From positions 1 to 49,710 of the forward strand of contig VFJJ01000130.1 of NCBI GenBank assembly GCA_009886115.1: 49,710 nt of DNA. The letters run 5' to 3'. The DNA is from Actinomycetota bacterium. GTDB lineage: Bacteria > Actinomycetota > Acidimicrobiia > IMCC26256 > VFJJ01. Shown here one piece after another: positions 41,287 through 49,110 of the stretch. Position 1 is the stretch's first letter; every line of letters begins with the position of its first letter. A model generated the notes under the pieces. It was not told the origin of the DNA and ran no database searches. It saw only the letters and a list, made by a program, of their open reading frames with translations. The position numbers were made by a program, and so were the translations under genes.

Positions 41287-41694
41287 TCCGGCCAGCAACG
41301 CCAGCGCGGCGTGGTCGAAGTCGGGTTCGGTGTCGCGCAGACCGAGATGGAACCCGAGGAACAAGAACACCAGGCCCAGCGCCGCTCCGAGCTTGGTGAA
41401 CAGCACGACCAGCCCGCTCGCCAACGCCGGCACGCCGAGCGTCAGCTTGTCGATGGGCCGCATCCGCACCTCGCTGTTGGGAAACAGCGACTCGAGATCG
41501 CCCTGCGGGATGTTGCGGAACAGCTTCAGCATCATCGACCCGGGCCGGAAGCGCAGCTCCCCGAGATCGCGCCCGCGGGCGAGGAAGTGCTCGGCCGGCT
41601 TGAACTTCACGTACACGAGCACCCGCTCGTAGTTCAGGAACTCGATCGGCACCTTGCGCAGGCCCAGCCAGCGCCGAAGGGTCTCGGCGTGCAC
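41287..41694 (-). pseudogene. DUF3754/TMEM143-like fragment
   Basis: From GTG 41694 a frame of about 136 residues reads ETLRRWLGLRKVPIEFLNYERVLVYVKF, GSMMLKLFRNIPQGDLESLFPNSEVRMRPIDKLTLGVPALASGLVVLFTKLG and a hydrophobic end. This is the central part of DUF3754 proteins (RvlvyvkF...i.lKlFrniP..dlE.llP...vrm...D). The N-terminal half of the family is absent: the P450 gene ends only 17 bp upstream. After about 41287 the frame runs into arginine-rich sequence unlike the family. The region 40943-41711 therefore looks like gene debris. A genuinely short protein is possible but less likely. Confidence 0.5.
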
Positions 41695-41711
41695 GGTCTC
41701 GCCCCGGCGGC

Positions 41712-42959
41712 TCAGGGTTGCACCACCAGGTCGAGACGCTCGCGCCCGCGCAGCGGCGTCCAGGCCGTCCACTGCGAACGTTCGTCACCGGCGAAGTCGA
41801 TCGACGCGAAGGTGTCGAGGAGCACGTTGATCGCGACCCTGGCTTCAAGACGAGCCAGGTTGGCGCCCAGGCAGAAGTGGATGCCGTAGCCCAACGACAG
41901 GTGGCGCAGGTCGCTGCGATCGTGGAACCGCGCCACGTCGAACTCGTACGGACCCGGACCCGGGCCCACGCCGGCCCAGTGCTCGGGGTCGAAGTTCGCC
42001 GCCGTCAAGAAGAACACCGCGAGCTGGCCGGCCGCCACCGGGAGCCCGCTGATCTCCACGTCCTCCTTGGCCACACGCGACGTGAACGTGATGGGCGGGT
42101 CGAATCGCATGCTCTCCTCGACGGCCGACGGCACGAGCGAGCGGTCGGCCCGCAAACGGGCCAGCTGCTCGGGGTTCTCGAGCAGCCGGTACACCAGGTT
42201 CCCCAGGAGGTTCCTGGTCGTCTCGTGCCCCGCGAACATGAGCTGGATCACCATGGTGACGAGCTCCTCGTGCGAGAGCCGGTCGCCCGCCTCCTCGGCG
42301 AGGATGAGCTCGCTGAGCAGATCGGGACGCGGGTCGCGCCGACGCAGCTCGATCTGCTCGCCCACGTAGGCCATGAACTCGCCCATGGCCCGGTTGCCGG
42401 CGGCCTGGCCCTCGGGCGTGCTCATGCCGGATGCCGCGCTCAGGGCCTCGGTCCATTCGCCCATGCGCTCGTGATCGAGGCGAGGCACGCCGAGCATCTC
42501 GCAGATGGCGTGCAGCGGAACCAGACGGGCCCAGCCGTGCACGAGCTCGATCGAACCGGCGACGGCCGCTTCACCCGAGAGCTGACGGGCGATCCGCTCG
42601 GTCACCTCCGCCATGTGCTCGATGGCCCGGGGGGTGAAGGCCCGGTTCACGAGCTTGCGCAGCCGGGTGTGGTCGGGCGGGTCGACCATCACGATGTTCT
42701 TTCGGGTCCAGTCGATCCAGGGCCCTTCGCTCCATCCCTGCATCTCGAAGAAGCGCGACCCGATCTGGCCCAGCCGGGAGTCGAGCAGCGCTTCGGCGCA
42801 CTCACGGTGCCGGAGGAACATCACCGTGTCGAACCCCGGCGTGTACGCGGCGCGAACGTCGCTCTCGAGCAAGGGGCGCACGGTCAGCGCGGGCTCGCGC
42901 CAGAACGGCTCGGCGGTCATGTCGACGGTCGGGAGATGGCTGTACGCGCTGATCGTCAT
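41712..42959 (-). CDS. Cytochrome P450
   Basis: A soluble bacterial P450 monooxygenase, 415 residues. The I-helix motif is FAGHETTRN, the K-helix ExxR is EESMR, and the heme-ligand loop is LSLGYGIHFCLGANLARLEA, with the conserved phenylalanine at its start replaced by leucine (LGYGIHFCLG against FGxGxHxCxG). WTRKNIVMVDPPDHTRLRKLVNRAFTPRAIEHM is the typical C-helix part. Electron partners are not encoded nearby and the substrate is unknown. The gene is divergent from the mycothiol-type isomerase gene, with starts 34 bp apart. Confidence 0.95.
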   Translation of the reverse strand: MTISAYSHLPTVDMTAEPFWREPALTVRPLLESDVRAAYTPGFDTVMFLRHRECAEALLDSRLGQIGSRFFEMQGWSEGPWIDWTRKNIVMVDPPDHTRLRKLVNRAFTPRAIEHMAEVTERIARQLSGEAAVAGSIELVHGWARLVPLHAICEMLGVPRLDHERMGEWTEALSAASGMSTPEGQAAGNRAMGEFMAYVGEQIELRRRDPRPDLLSELILAEEAGDRLSHEELVTMVIQLMFAGHETTRNLLGNLVYRLLENPEQLARLRADRSLVPSAVEESMRFDPPITFTSRVAKEDVEISGLPVAAGQLAVFFLTAANFDPEHWAGVGPGPGPYEFDVARFHDRSDLRHLSLGYGIHFCLGANLARLEARVAINVLLDTFASIDFAGDERSQWTAWTPLRGRERLDLVVQP

Positions 42960-42993
42960 GCATGCAACCTAAGACCTCGGCCACACTCTCGTC

Positions 42994-43731
42994 ATGGAGA
43001 CCACCAGCTTGCTCGATGCGCTCCGCCGTGAGGCCGCCGATGTCGCCGTCGCAGCCCGGATCGATCTGAACGCCGCCGTTCCCAACTGCCCGGGCTGGAC
43101 GGTGGCCGAGCTGGTGCGCCACACCGGACGGGCACACCGTTGGGGCCTCACCAACGTCAGGGCCGCATCCCCCGACAGCCAGACCAAGGGAGACGACATC
43201 GTGTTCCCTCCCGACGCCGAGCTGCCGACGTGGATCGAAGCCGGCGCGGCCGAGCTGGCGACCACGATCGCCGCCGATCCCGATCGTCCGTGCTGGTCGT
43301 TCGCGCCCCATCAGCGCACGGCAGCCTTCTGGGCCCGGCGGGCGGCTCAGGAGACGCTCGTGCACCGCTGGGACGCCGAGATCGCCGTGGGCCTGGTGCC
43401 GGGTCAGCTCGACGGCGAGACGGCACTCGACGGCATCGAGGAGTTCTTCGGCGTGTTCATCCCGCTGGTGATGCGCCGCAGCGGCAAGGTCGTCCCCGAG
43501 GGCACGCTGCACCTGCACCGCACCGACGGCGACGGGGAGTGGATGCTGCAGCAGGGCTCCGACGGAGGTTTGTCGGTCACGCGAGAGCACGGCAAGGGTG
43601 ATGCCGCCGTGCGGGCCTCGGCGTCCGATCTGCTCCTGCTCCTGTGGGGCCGGCTCGAGCCCGATGCTCCGGCGCTGCAGGTCTTCGGAGACCGGTCGAT
43701 CGTGGACGCGTGGCGGGTCATGGCGCCGTGA
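42994..43731 (+). CDS. Maleylpyruvate isomerase family, mycothiol-dependent-type enzyme
   Basis: 245 residues of the MDMPI/DinB-like family. The N-terminal helical bundle has NCPGWTVAELVRHTGRAHRWGLTNV, with the first metal histidine, and AQETLVHRWDAEIAVG, with the metal-binding histidine and acidic residue. A small C-terminal domain follows (about 155-240: LHLHRTDGDGEWML ... GDAAVRASASDLLLLLWGRL). Many relatives are mycothiol-dependent isomerases or S-transferases; the true substrate is not known. The family is typical of actinobacteria, supporting the assigned phylum. Confidence 0.9.
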   Translation: METTSLLDALRREAADVAVAARIDLNAAVPNCPGWTVAELVRHTGRAHRWGLTNVRAASPDSQTKGDDIVFPPDAELPTWIEAGAAELATTIAADPDRPCWSFAPHQRTAAFWARRAAQETLVHRWDAEIAVGLVPGQLDGETALDGIEEFFGVFIPLVMRRSGKVVPEGTLHLHRTDGDGEWMLQQGSDGGLSVTREHGKGDAAVRASASDLLLLLWGRLEPDAPALQVFGDRSIVDAWRVMAP

Positions 43732-43803
43732 CGATCACCGGGGCCGACACCTCCAGCGCCCGGGCCGACATCCTGGCCGCGTCCCGGAGTCGGCCGGCTG
43801 GAG

Positions 43804-43831
43804 TTCTGGCGGTACCCAACCGATACACTAT
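43804..43831 (+). promoter_or_regulatory. Possible promoter of rpmB-rpmG
   Basis: In the 153-bp gap 43732-43884, TTCTGG (43804-43809) and CACTAT (43826-43831, spacing 16) or TACACT (43824-43829, spacing 14) form a weak -35/-10 pair within a small GATA-CAC-TATC inverted repeat. No Zur-box-like palindrome is visible. Confidence 0.3.
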
Positions 43832-43884
43832 CCCGTCGCTCTCGGTGCCCCTTTCGCGGTGCGCCCCCCACAGGAGTTCGTCAC

Positions 43885-44121
43885 GTGTCACGAGTCTGTC
43901 AGGTCACCGGCCGCCGCCCCCGCAGTGGGAACAGCATCTCCCACTCGCACCGCGTCACCAAGCGGCGCTTCCTCCCGAACGTGCACGACCACCGCTTCTT
44001 CGTCGCGAGCGAGAAGCGTTGGGTCACGCTCCGGGTGAGCACGAAGGGTCTGCGCACGATCGACAAGCTGGGCATCGAGTCCGTCCTCGCCGACCTCCGT
44101 CGGCGTGGCGAGAAGGTCTAG
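43885..44121 (+). CDS. rpmB: 50S ribosomal protein L28, zinc-free form
   Basis: A 78-residue large-subunit protein: [77 protein letters not shown]. It lacks the second, third and fourth zinc cysteines of the C+ form and resembles E. coli L28 ([11 protein letters not shown]...[27 protein letters not shown]). The GTG at 43885 has AGGAG eight bases upstream. rpmG follows after 24 bp. The stop lies in a 9-bp tandem duplication (GAAGGTCTA at 44112-44120 and 44121-44129). Confidence 0.97.
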   Translation: MSRVCQVTGRRPRSGNSISHSHRVTKRRFLPNVHDHRFFVASEKRWVTLRVSTKGLRTIDKLGIESVLADLRRRGEKV

Positions 44122-44145
44122 AAGGTCTAGGACAGGAGCACCGAC

Positions 44146-44298
44146 ATGCGCGAGAAGATCAAGCTCGTCTCCACGGCAGGCACCGGCCACTTCTACGTGA
44201 CCAAGAAGAACAAGAAGAACCAGCGCGAGAAGCTCGAGATGAAGAAGTTCGACCCGGTGCTGCGTCAACACGTGCTGTACAAGGAATCCAAGGTCTGA
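44146..44298 (+). CDS. rpmG: 50S ribosomal protein L33, zinc-free form
   Basis: A 50-residue protein, [20 protein letters not shown]...[17 protein letters not shown], matching L33 without the CxxC pairs of the zinc form, again close to the proteobacterial type. ATG at 44146 follows GACAGGAGCACCGAC. It is the second gene of an rpmB-rpmG unit, as in many bacteria. Confidence 0.97.
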   Translation: MREKIKLVSTAGTGHFYVTKKNKKNQREKLEMKKFDPVLRQHVLYKESKV

Positions 44299-44434
44299 CC
44301 AGCTCGGCAGCACCGATCAGCTCGCACGACCCTCGAGCGCCCTCCGGGGCGCTCGATCGCGTCTGCCTGGCTTCCACCCGCTCCCGAGGTCGGCCCTGTA
44401 ACACATCGAAGCACGACGGAGTCGGAGCTGCCGT

Positions 44435-46180
44435 ATGACGACGCTGATCGCCCGGATCGAGCGGGCTGCCCTGGGCTCGGGTCGCCTCACGCTCGTTGGC
44501 AGCGCTGGCGGTGGTCCCGACGCCGTCGTCGAGGTTCCCTGGGCCGAGCTCCACGGAGAGGCTCGGGCCCTGGCCGCCGACCTGCAGGCCCGCGGTGTCG
44601 AAGCGGGCGATCACGTGGCGCTCCTCGGCCCGACGACCAGGCGCCTCGTGACCGCCATCCAGGCCGTGTACCTCTGCGGCGCGGCGAACGTCGTGCTTCC
44701 CCTGCCGATGCGGATGGGCTCGATCGAGGAGTTCGTCGCCCAGAGCCGGGCGCGCATCCGCAACGCCGATGCGGTGATCGTGCTCGTCGACGACGATCTG
44801 GCGCCGTTCCTCGACGGCGTACTCACCGACGACGATCCCCCGTTGGTGCTGCTGGGCGACCTGGCACCCTTCGCCGACCCGGCCACGGAAGGCGCGTACG
44901 CCGACACGAGCCCGCCGGAAGCGCTCGGGTATCGACGCCCGCTCGACGATCCCGATGCGCTGGCGATCGTGCAGTTCACCAGCGGCTCGACCGCCGATCC
45001 GAAGGGGGTGATGCTCCCGCATCGGTGCGTGCTCGCCAACATCGACGCCATGACGACGGCCGCGGCGCTGTCGCCGCGCGACGTGTTCGTCTCGTGGCTA
45101 CCGCTGTACCACGACATGGGGCTCATCGGGTTCCTGACCCTGCCCATGGCCACGGGCACCAACCTCGTGCTCGCCGCGCCGCAAGACTTCATGGGCGCAC
45201 CCGTGCGCTGGCTCGAGTGGATCGCTCGATTTCGGGGGACGGTCACTGCCGGCCCCAACTTCTCGTACGCGCTCGCCGCTCGGGCGATGGGGCGCGCCGA
45301 AGGTCTCGACCTGTCCTGCTGGCGGATCGCGCTCAACGGCGCCGAGCCCGTCGATCCCGATGCCGTCGACACCTTCGTGAGCGCAGGCGCACGTCACGGC
45401 ATGTCACCGGGTGTGGTGTTCGGCGCCTACGGGATGGCCGAAGCCACGTTGGCCATCACGTTCCCCCCGCCGGGCACCGGCATGACGTTCGACACCGTCG
45501 ACCGGCACGCGCTCGAGACCGAGCGCCGGGCCATCTCGTTGCCAGTCGACACTGTGAACACCACCGAGCGGCCGGTGCGGCGCCTCGCTCGACTGGGAAC
45601 GCCCATCCCGGGCTTCGAGCTCCGCGTGTGCAACCCCACCGACGGCTCGGAACTCGGTGAGCGTGAGGTGGGCGAGATCGAGCTGCGAGGAACCTCGATC
45701 ACACCTGGCTACTACCGACGCCTCGAGGCGACCGCGGCGGCGTTCCGCGGCGATCCGCACGACGGGGGCTGGCTGCGGACCGGCGATCTCGGCTACTGGG
45801 GTGACGGCGAGGTCGTGGTGTGCGGGCGCATGAAGGACGTGGTCATCGTCGGTGGTCGCAACGTCTTCCCCGAGGATGTCGAACGGGCCGTGGCCGAGAT
45901 CGACGGTGTACGCGCCGGCAACGTGATCGCCTTCGGAGCCGAGGTTCGGCGGGGCCGCGAGAGCCTCATCGTGGTGGCCGAGGTCAAGGGCGACGACCTC
46001 CCCTTCATCCGGTCGCAGGTGCACAAGCGGGTCACCGACGCCGTGGGTATCCCTCCCGAGGAGGTCGTGCTCGTCGACGCCGGGACACTGCCCAAGACCT
46101 CGTCGGGCAAGCTCCAACGCAGCCTGTGCAAGCGCCGGTGGGACGAAGGCGTGCTCGTCGACCTCTCACGGACCCGCTGA
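44435..46180 (+). CDS. Fatty-acyl-AMP ligase / AMP-binding synthetase
   Basis: An adenylate-forming enzyme that activates a carboxylic acid, probably a fatty acid, 581 residues. Motifs: P-loop-like FTSGSTADPKGVMLPH, SWLPLYHDMGLIGFLTLPM and LNGAEPVDPDAVDTF (both typical of FAAL-type ligases), YGMAEATLA, LRTGDLGYW, GRMKDVVIVGGRNVFPEDVE and the C-terminal catalytic lysine in LPKTSSGKLQR. The LYHDMGLIG and GAEPV features favour FAAL over acyl-CoA synthetase. No polyketide synthase or carrier protein gene is adjacent, so the downstream acceptor is not known. Confidence 0.9.
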   Translation: MTTLIARIERAALGSGRLTLVGSAGGGPDAVVEVPWAELHGEARALAADLQARGVEAGDHVALLGPTTRRLVTAIQAVYLCGAANVVLPLPMRMGSIEEFVAQSRARIRNADAVIVLVDDDLAPFLDGVLTDDDPPLVLLGDLAPFADPATEGAYADTSPPEALGYRRPLDDPDALAIVQFTSGSTADPKGVMLPHRCVLANIDAMTTAAALSPRDVFVSWLPLYHDMGLIGFLTLPMATGTNLVLAAPQDFMGAPVRWLEWIARFRGTVTAGPNFSYALAARAMGRAEGLDLSCWRIALNGAEPVDPDAVDTFVSAGARHGMSPGVVFGAYGMAEATLAITFPPPGTGMTFDTVDRHALETERRAISLPVDTVNTTERPVRRLARLGTPIPGFELRVCNPTDGSELGEREVGEIELRGTSITPGYYRRLEATAAAFRGDPHDGGWLRTGDLGYWGDGEVVVCGRMKDVVIVGGRNVFPEDVERAVAEIDGVRAGNVIAFGAEVRRGRESLIVVAEVKGDDLPFIRSQVHKRVTDAVGIPPEEVVLVDAGTLPKTSSGKLQRSLCKRRWDEGVLVDLSRTR

Positions 46181-46270
46181 ACCTGCAGGACCCGCCGACC
46201 GTACCCCCGGGTGGACCCGCTGAACCTCCGTGACCTGCCGGACCCGCCAGCCGGGCTCCGAGCGACCCGA

Positions 46271-46302
46271 TGGACCCCGATCAACCCCGATCAACCCCGA
46301 TG
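46271..46302 (+). repeat. Three tandem 10-bp units before the ECF sigma gene
   Basis: ATCAACCCCG-type units (with a first variant GGACCCCGAT) repeat three times in the 151-bp gap 46181-46331. The same gap also has a longer imperfect direct repeat of GGACCCGCTGAACCT. No clear promoter is visible. Confidence 0.7.
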
Positions 46303-46331
46303 CATGGCACCGCCACGAGAGGAGCGAAGCG

Positions 46332-46907
46332 ATGGGATCCACACGAACGCTGCGGAGCGCTCCAGCGGCCGGACCCTCCCCCACGTTCAACGAACTCTGC
46401 GACGACCAGGGGATTCGCGAGGCCTACAACGCCCACGGCGGGGAGCTCTACCGATTCGCGTTGCAGTCGCTGCACGACTCCGGCAGCGCCGAGGAAGCCG
46501 TGCAAGAGACGCTGGTGCGGGCGTGGCGTCATTGCGAGCGCTTCGACGCCGGGCTGGCGTCGTTGCGAACGTGGCTCTTCGCCATCATCCGCAACGTGAT
46601 CATCGACATCGCCCGGGCCCGGGCCGTGCGGCCCCAGCTCTCCCGGGTCGATCCCTCGAGCCCCGGGGCGCACACCCCCGTCGAGGACGCCATCGAGCCG
46701 CTCCTGTTGTCGTGGCAGCTCGAGGAGGCGCTCCGGCGCATCAGCGACGAGCACCGCGAGGCGATCGTCGAGACCCACTATCGCGGTCGTCCCCACGCTG
46801 AGGTGGCCGCCGAGCTGGGCGTGCCGATCGGCACGGTCAGGAGCCGGGTCTTTTACGGGCTCAAGGCGCTCCGGCTGGCCCTGGAAGAGATGGGGTGGAA
46901 CGAGTGA
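46332..46907 (+). CDS. ECF-type RNA polymerase sigma factor
   Basis: 191 residues with the two ECF domains. Region 2: YRFALQSLHDSGSAEEAVQETLVRAWRHCERFDAGLASLRTWLFAIIRNVIID. Region 4: ALRRISDEHREAIVETHYRGRPHAEVAAELGVPIGTVRSRVFYGLKALRLAL. The ATG at 46332 has GAGGAG upstream. The next gene overlaps its stop and encodes a membrane anti-sigma-like protein, the usual ECF pairing (SigK/SigL-RskA-like). The signal is unknown. Confidence 0.94.
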   Translation: MGSTRTLRSAPAAGPSPTFNELCDDQGIREAYNAHGGELYRFALQSLHDSGSAEEAVQETLVRAWRHCERFDAGLASLRTWLFAIIRNVIIDIARARAVRPQLSRVDPSSPGAHTPVEDAIEPLLLSWQLEEALRRISDEHREAIVETHYRGRPHAEVAAELGVPIGTVRSRVFYGLKALRLALEEMGWNE

Positions 46908-47656
46908 GCCCCGTCGACCCGCCCGAGTCGGGCCAGCACGAGCCCGCCGACGACGCCCATCGCCCGTTCCGGGAGATGTTGGGTGCCTACCTGCTCGGCC
47001 ATCTCACCGACGAGGAGCGCGTCGCCGTCGAGGCCCGTCTCGACGGCTCCCCGTCGCTGCGAGCCGAGCTGGCCGAGCTGCGACCCGTCGTCGCCCTGCT
47101 ACCACACGTGAGAGGAGAGGACCTCGGCACCCGCCCCGCGCCGCCCGCCGATCTCGGCGACCGCATCATACAGCGGATCGGCCGGGAGCGGGCCGCGACC
47201 CGGCTCGGCGTCAGACGTCAGCTCTGGCGGAGCACCACGATCGGGGGGGCGGTGCTGGCCGCGGCCGCCGTGATCGCGTTGGCCTTCGCCATCCGGTCCG
47301 ACGGCGATACGCCTGGACCGCAGCGCCCGACCCGCGAGATCGAGCTGGCGTCCTCGGTCGAGGGTCAGACGGCCCGGGCCACCCTCACCGGCTTCGGCTG
47401 GGGAACCCGCATCGAGATCGCGGCCCAAGGACTCGTCGATCCCGGCACCGTCTACACGGTCTACCTCGAAGACGCCGCCGGCAACCGCATCGCGGCGGGC
47501 ACGTTCCGGGGCCTGGCCGACCAGCCCATCGAGTGCGTGATGTCGTCCGCGCTGCAGCTCGGCGAGGCAAGCGACCTCACCATCGAGATCGAGACCCCCG
47601 ACGGCGAGCCGGGGGGCAACGACGGTGGATCGGCGGTGTTCACCGGCGCCCTGTGA
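46904..47656 (+). CDS. Membrane anti-sigma factor-like protein (RskA type)
   Basis: Predicted to hold the ECF sigma factor at the membrane. About 250 residues from the GTG at 46904, which overlaps the sigma stop (GTGA); a GTG at 46895 is also possible. The N-terminal helical region has EMLGAYLLGHLTDEERVAVEARLDGSPSLRAELAELRPVVALL, a ZAS-like anti-sigma domain without the HxxxCxxC zinc residues. One membrane helix (TTIGGAVLAAAAVIALAFAI) and an extracellular beta-rich domain follow, ending with VYTVYLEDAAGNRIAAGTF, like RskA C-terminal domains. Confidence 0.85.
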   Translation: MSPVDPPESGQHEPADDAHRPFREMLGAYLLGHLTDEERVAVEARLDGSPSLRAELAELRPVVALLPHVRGEDLGTRPAPPADLGDRIIQRIGRERAATRLGVRRQLWRSTTIGGAVLAAAAVIALAFAIRSDGDTPGPQRPTREIELASSVEGQTARATLTGFGWGTRIEIAAQGLVDPGTVYTVYLEDAAGNRIAAGTFRGLADQPIECVMSSALQLGEASDLTIEIETPDGEPGGNDGGSAVFTGAL

Positions 47657-47734
47657 GCTCTCGCGCGGACGAGCACAGGCCCGCTGGGCTCCCGCCGGGC
47701 ACAGGCTCGCGCCGCGCCCGCACGGGAGCTGGGT

Positions 47735-48682
47735 TCAGACGGCTTCGAGGAGTGACCTGCTGTCGAGGGTCTCGGCCTTGACCCGGAGCTTGGCGAGCGT
47801 CTGCTTCTCGATCTGCCGCACGCGCTCCTCGCTCAAGCCGAGCTTCTTCGAGATCTGCACGAGGGTGTGATCGGGCCCGTCGAGGCCGTAGCGCCAGCGG
47901 ATCACGGTACGTGAGGTCTCGTCGAGACCGGCGAGGAGCCGTTCGATCTCGAGGGGCAGCATCGAACGGGCGACCTCGTCGAACGGTGACATCGCGCTGT
48001 CGGCCACGAAATCGCCGCGGGAGTCGTCGCCGTCCTCACCGATGCCCTCGTCGAGGGAGATGGGGTCGGATGCCGCCGTGAGCAGCTCGACGACCCGGGC
48101 CAGCGTGAGCCCGGTCTCGGCGACGAGCTCCGACAGAGTGGCCTGTCGACCCTGTCGGGCCTCGAACTCGATCTGGGCCCGCAACACCCGGGTGAGGGCG
48201 TCGCCGGAGTGCAGCGGCATCCGGATGACCCGGGCCGAGTTGGCCACGCCGCGCTGGATCGACTGACGGATCCACCACGTGGCGTAGGTCGAGAACTTGA
48301 AGCCCTTGCGCCAGTCGAACTTGTCGACGGCGTGCATCAGGCCGAAGTTGCCCTCCTGGACGAGATCGAGGAGCGGCAGGCCCGAGGACTGGTACTTCTT
48401 GGCCACCGACACGACGAGGCGGAGGTTGGCGTTGATGAACTGCTGACGGGCCTCGGCCCCGGCCAGGACCGCAGCGCGGAGCTTGCGACGCTCGCCGATG
48501 GGGACCGTGCGTCCCGCTTCAGCTGCGGCGCGCAGGGCTGCCTCGGCCTCACGGCCGTCTTCGATCTGCTTGGAGAGCTGGGATTCGTCGTCCTTGGTCA
48601 GGAGACGATGCTGACTGATGTCGTCGAGGTAGAGACGTACGAGATCTTCGTCCCGCTCAAGCGGGCGCCGCTTGGTGTGCAT
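47735..48682 (-). CDS. Group 2 sigma-70 factor (SigB/HrdB-related)
   Basis: 315 residues with all four sigma-70 regions: region 1.2 (DLVRLYLDDISQHRLLTKDDESQLSKQIEDG), region 2 (FINANLRLVVSVAKKYQSSGLPLLDLVQEGNFGLMHAVDKFDWRKGFKFSTYATWWIRQSIQRGVANSARVIRMP), region 3 and region 4 (LDETSRTVIRWRYGLDGPDHTLVQISKKLGLSEERVRQIEKQTLAKLR). No long 1.1 region, so a non-essential group 2 factor is more likely than the primary sigma. The ATG at 48682 has AAGGA six bases upstream. Its leader has the inverted repeat listed separately. Confidence 0.92.
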   Translation of the reverse strand: MHTKRRPLERDEDLVRLYLDDISQHRLLTKDDESQLSKQIEDGREAEAALRAAAEAGRTVPIGERRKLRAAVLAGAEARQQFINANLRLVVSVAKKYQSSGLPLLDLVQEGNFGLMHAVDKFDWRKGFKFSTYATWWIRQSIQRGVANSARVIRMPLHSGDALTRVLRAQIEFEARQGRQATLSELVAETGLTLARVVELLTAASDPISLDEGIGEDGDDSRGDFVADSAMSPFDEVARSMLPLEIERLLAGLDETSRTVIRWRYGLDGPDHTLVQISKKLGLSEERVRQIEKQTLAKLRVKAETLDSRSLLEAV

Positions 48683-48698
48683 ACGCGGTCCTTCTGTC

Positions 48699-48730
48699 AC
48701 AGAACCCAACCTGGATGCACCGGGTTCTGT
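48699..48730 (-). promoter_or_regulatory. Inverted repeat in the leader of the sigma-70 gene
   Basis: ACAGAACCC (48699-48707) and GGGTTCTGT (48722-48730) are perfectly complementary with a 14-bp spacer. It sits 17-48 bases before the start codon, so it may be an operator or an RNA hairpin controlling expression. Confidence 0.5.
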
Positions 48731-48759
48731 TCCCGGATGTGACCAGATAGCGTTCCGAC

Positions 48760-49046
48760 ATGGTTCGAGCCGAATAGAACGGGGCGGTCATCGCTGAGAG
48801 CGACAAGACGGTGGTGGTCGAAGGCAACCACTACTTTCCCAGGACGGCCGTGAGAGACGAATACCTCGCCCCGAGCACCACCCAAACCATCTGCCCCTGG
48901 AAGGGAACCGCAGGGTACCACTCAATCGTCGTGAACGGTGAAACCAATACCGATGCCGCCTGGTACTACCCCAACCCTCAGCCGCAGCGGCCGAGATCGC
49001 CGACCATGTGGCGTTCTGGCGTGGCGTCCGGGTGATCACGAGCTGA
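48760..49046 (+). pseudogene. DUF427-family gene, broken by a stop codon and a frameshift
   Basis: Reading from ATG 48760 gives MVRAE, then TAG at 48775-48777 where DUF427 proteins have tryptophan (W N G), then NGAVIAESDKTVVVEGNHYFPRTAVRDEYL, TICPWKGTAGYHSIVVNG and DAAWYYPNPQP. After about 48983 the frame must shift by one missing base to continue AAAEIADHVAFWRGVRVITS and stop at TGA 49044-49046. Both halves match DUF427 (vvEGn.YFP...CpWKG.A.Yysv...DaAWyYp.P...a..i.dhvAFwrgV.V). Two independent lesions mark a pseudogene. DUF427 proteins are small beta-rich proteins of unclear function. Confidence 0.85.
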
Positions 49047-49110
49047 ACTTGGGGCGGTTCGCGAACCTCACGCGGTCGCGTTCGGGGCCGATAGGGGTAC
49101 CGTGCTCCGG

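Noticed and set aside
40178-41848. 556-codon minus-strand frame across the GGDEF-like gene and the debris region
   Set aside because: It has no domain similarity and runs antisense to the GGDEF-like coding sequence with low-complexity content.
43732-43884. tRNA gene upstream of rpmB
   Set aside because: No cloverleaf, T-loop (GTTCRA) or CCA-type end could be found in this gap, nor in the other intergenic gaps of the window.
49068-49094. Sigma-28-like box (TCAC-N15-GCCGATAG) before the CopC-domain gene
   Set aside because: The -35 part is poor, the gene is not flagellar, and the same bases can be read as an ordinary actinobacterial -10 region. The nearby 12-bp palindrome GGTTCGCGAACC (49056-49067) is noted but is unsupported as an operator.
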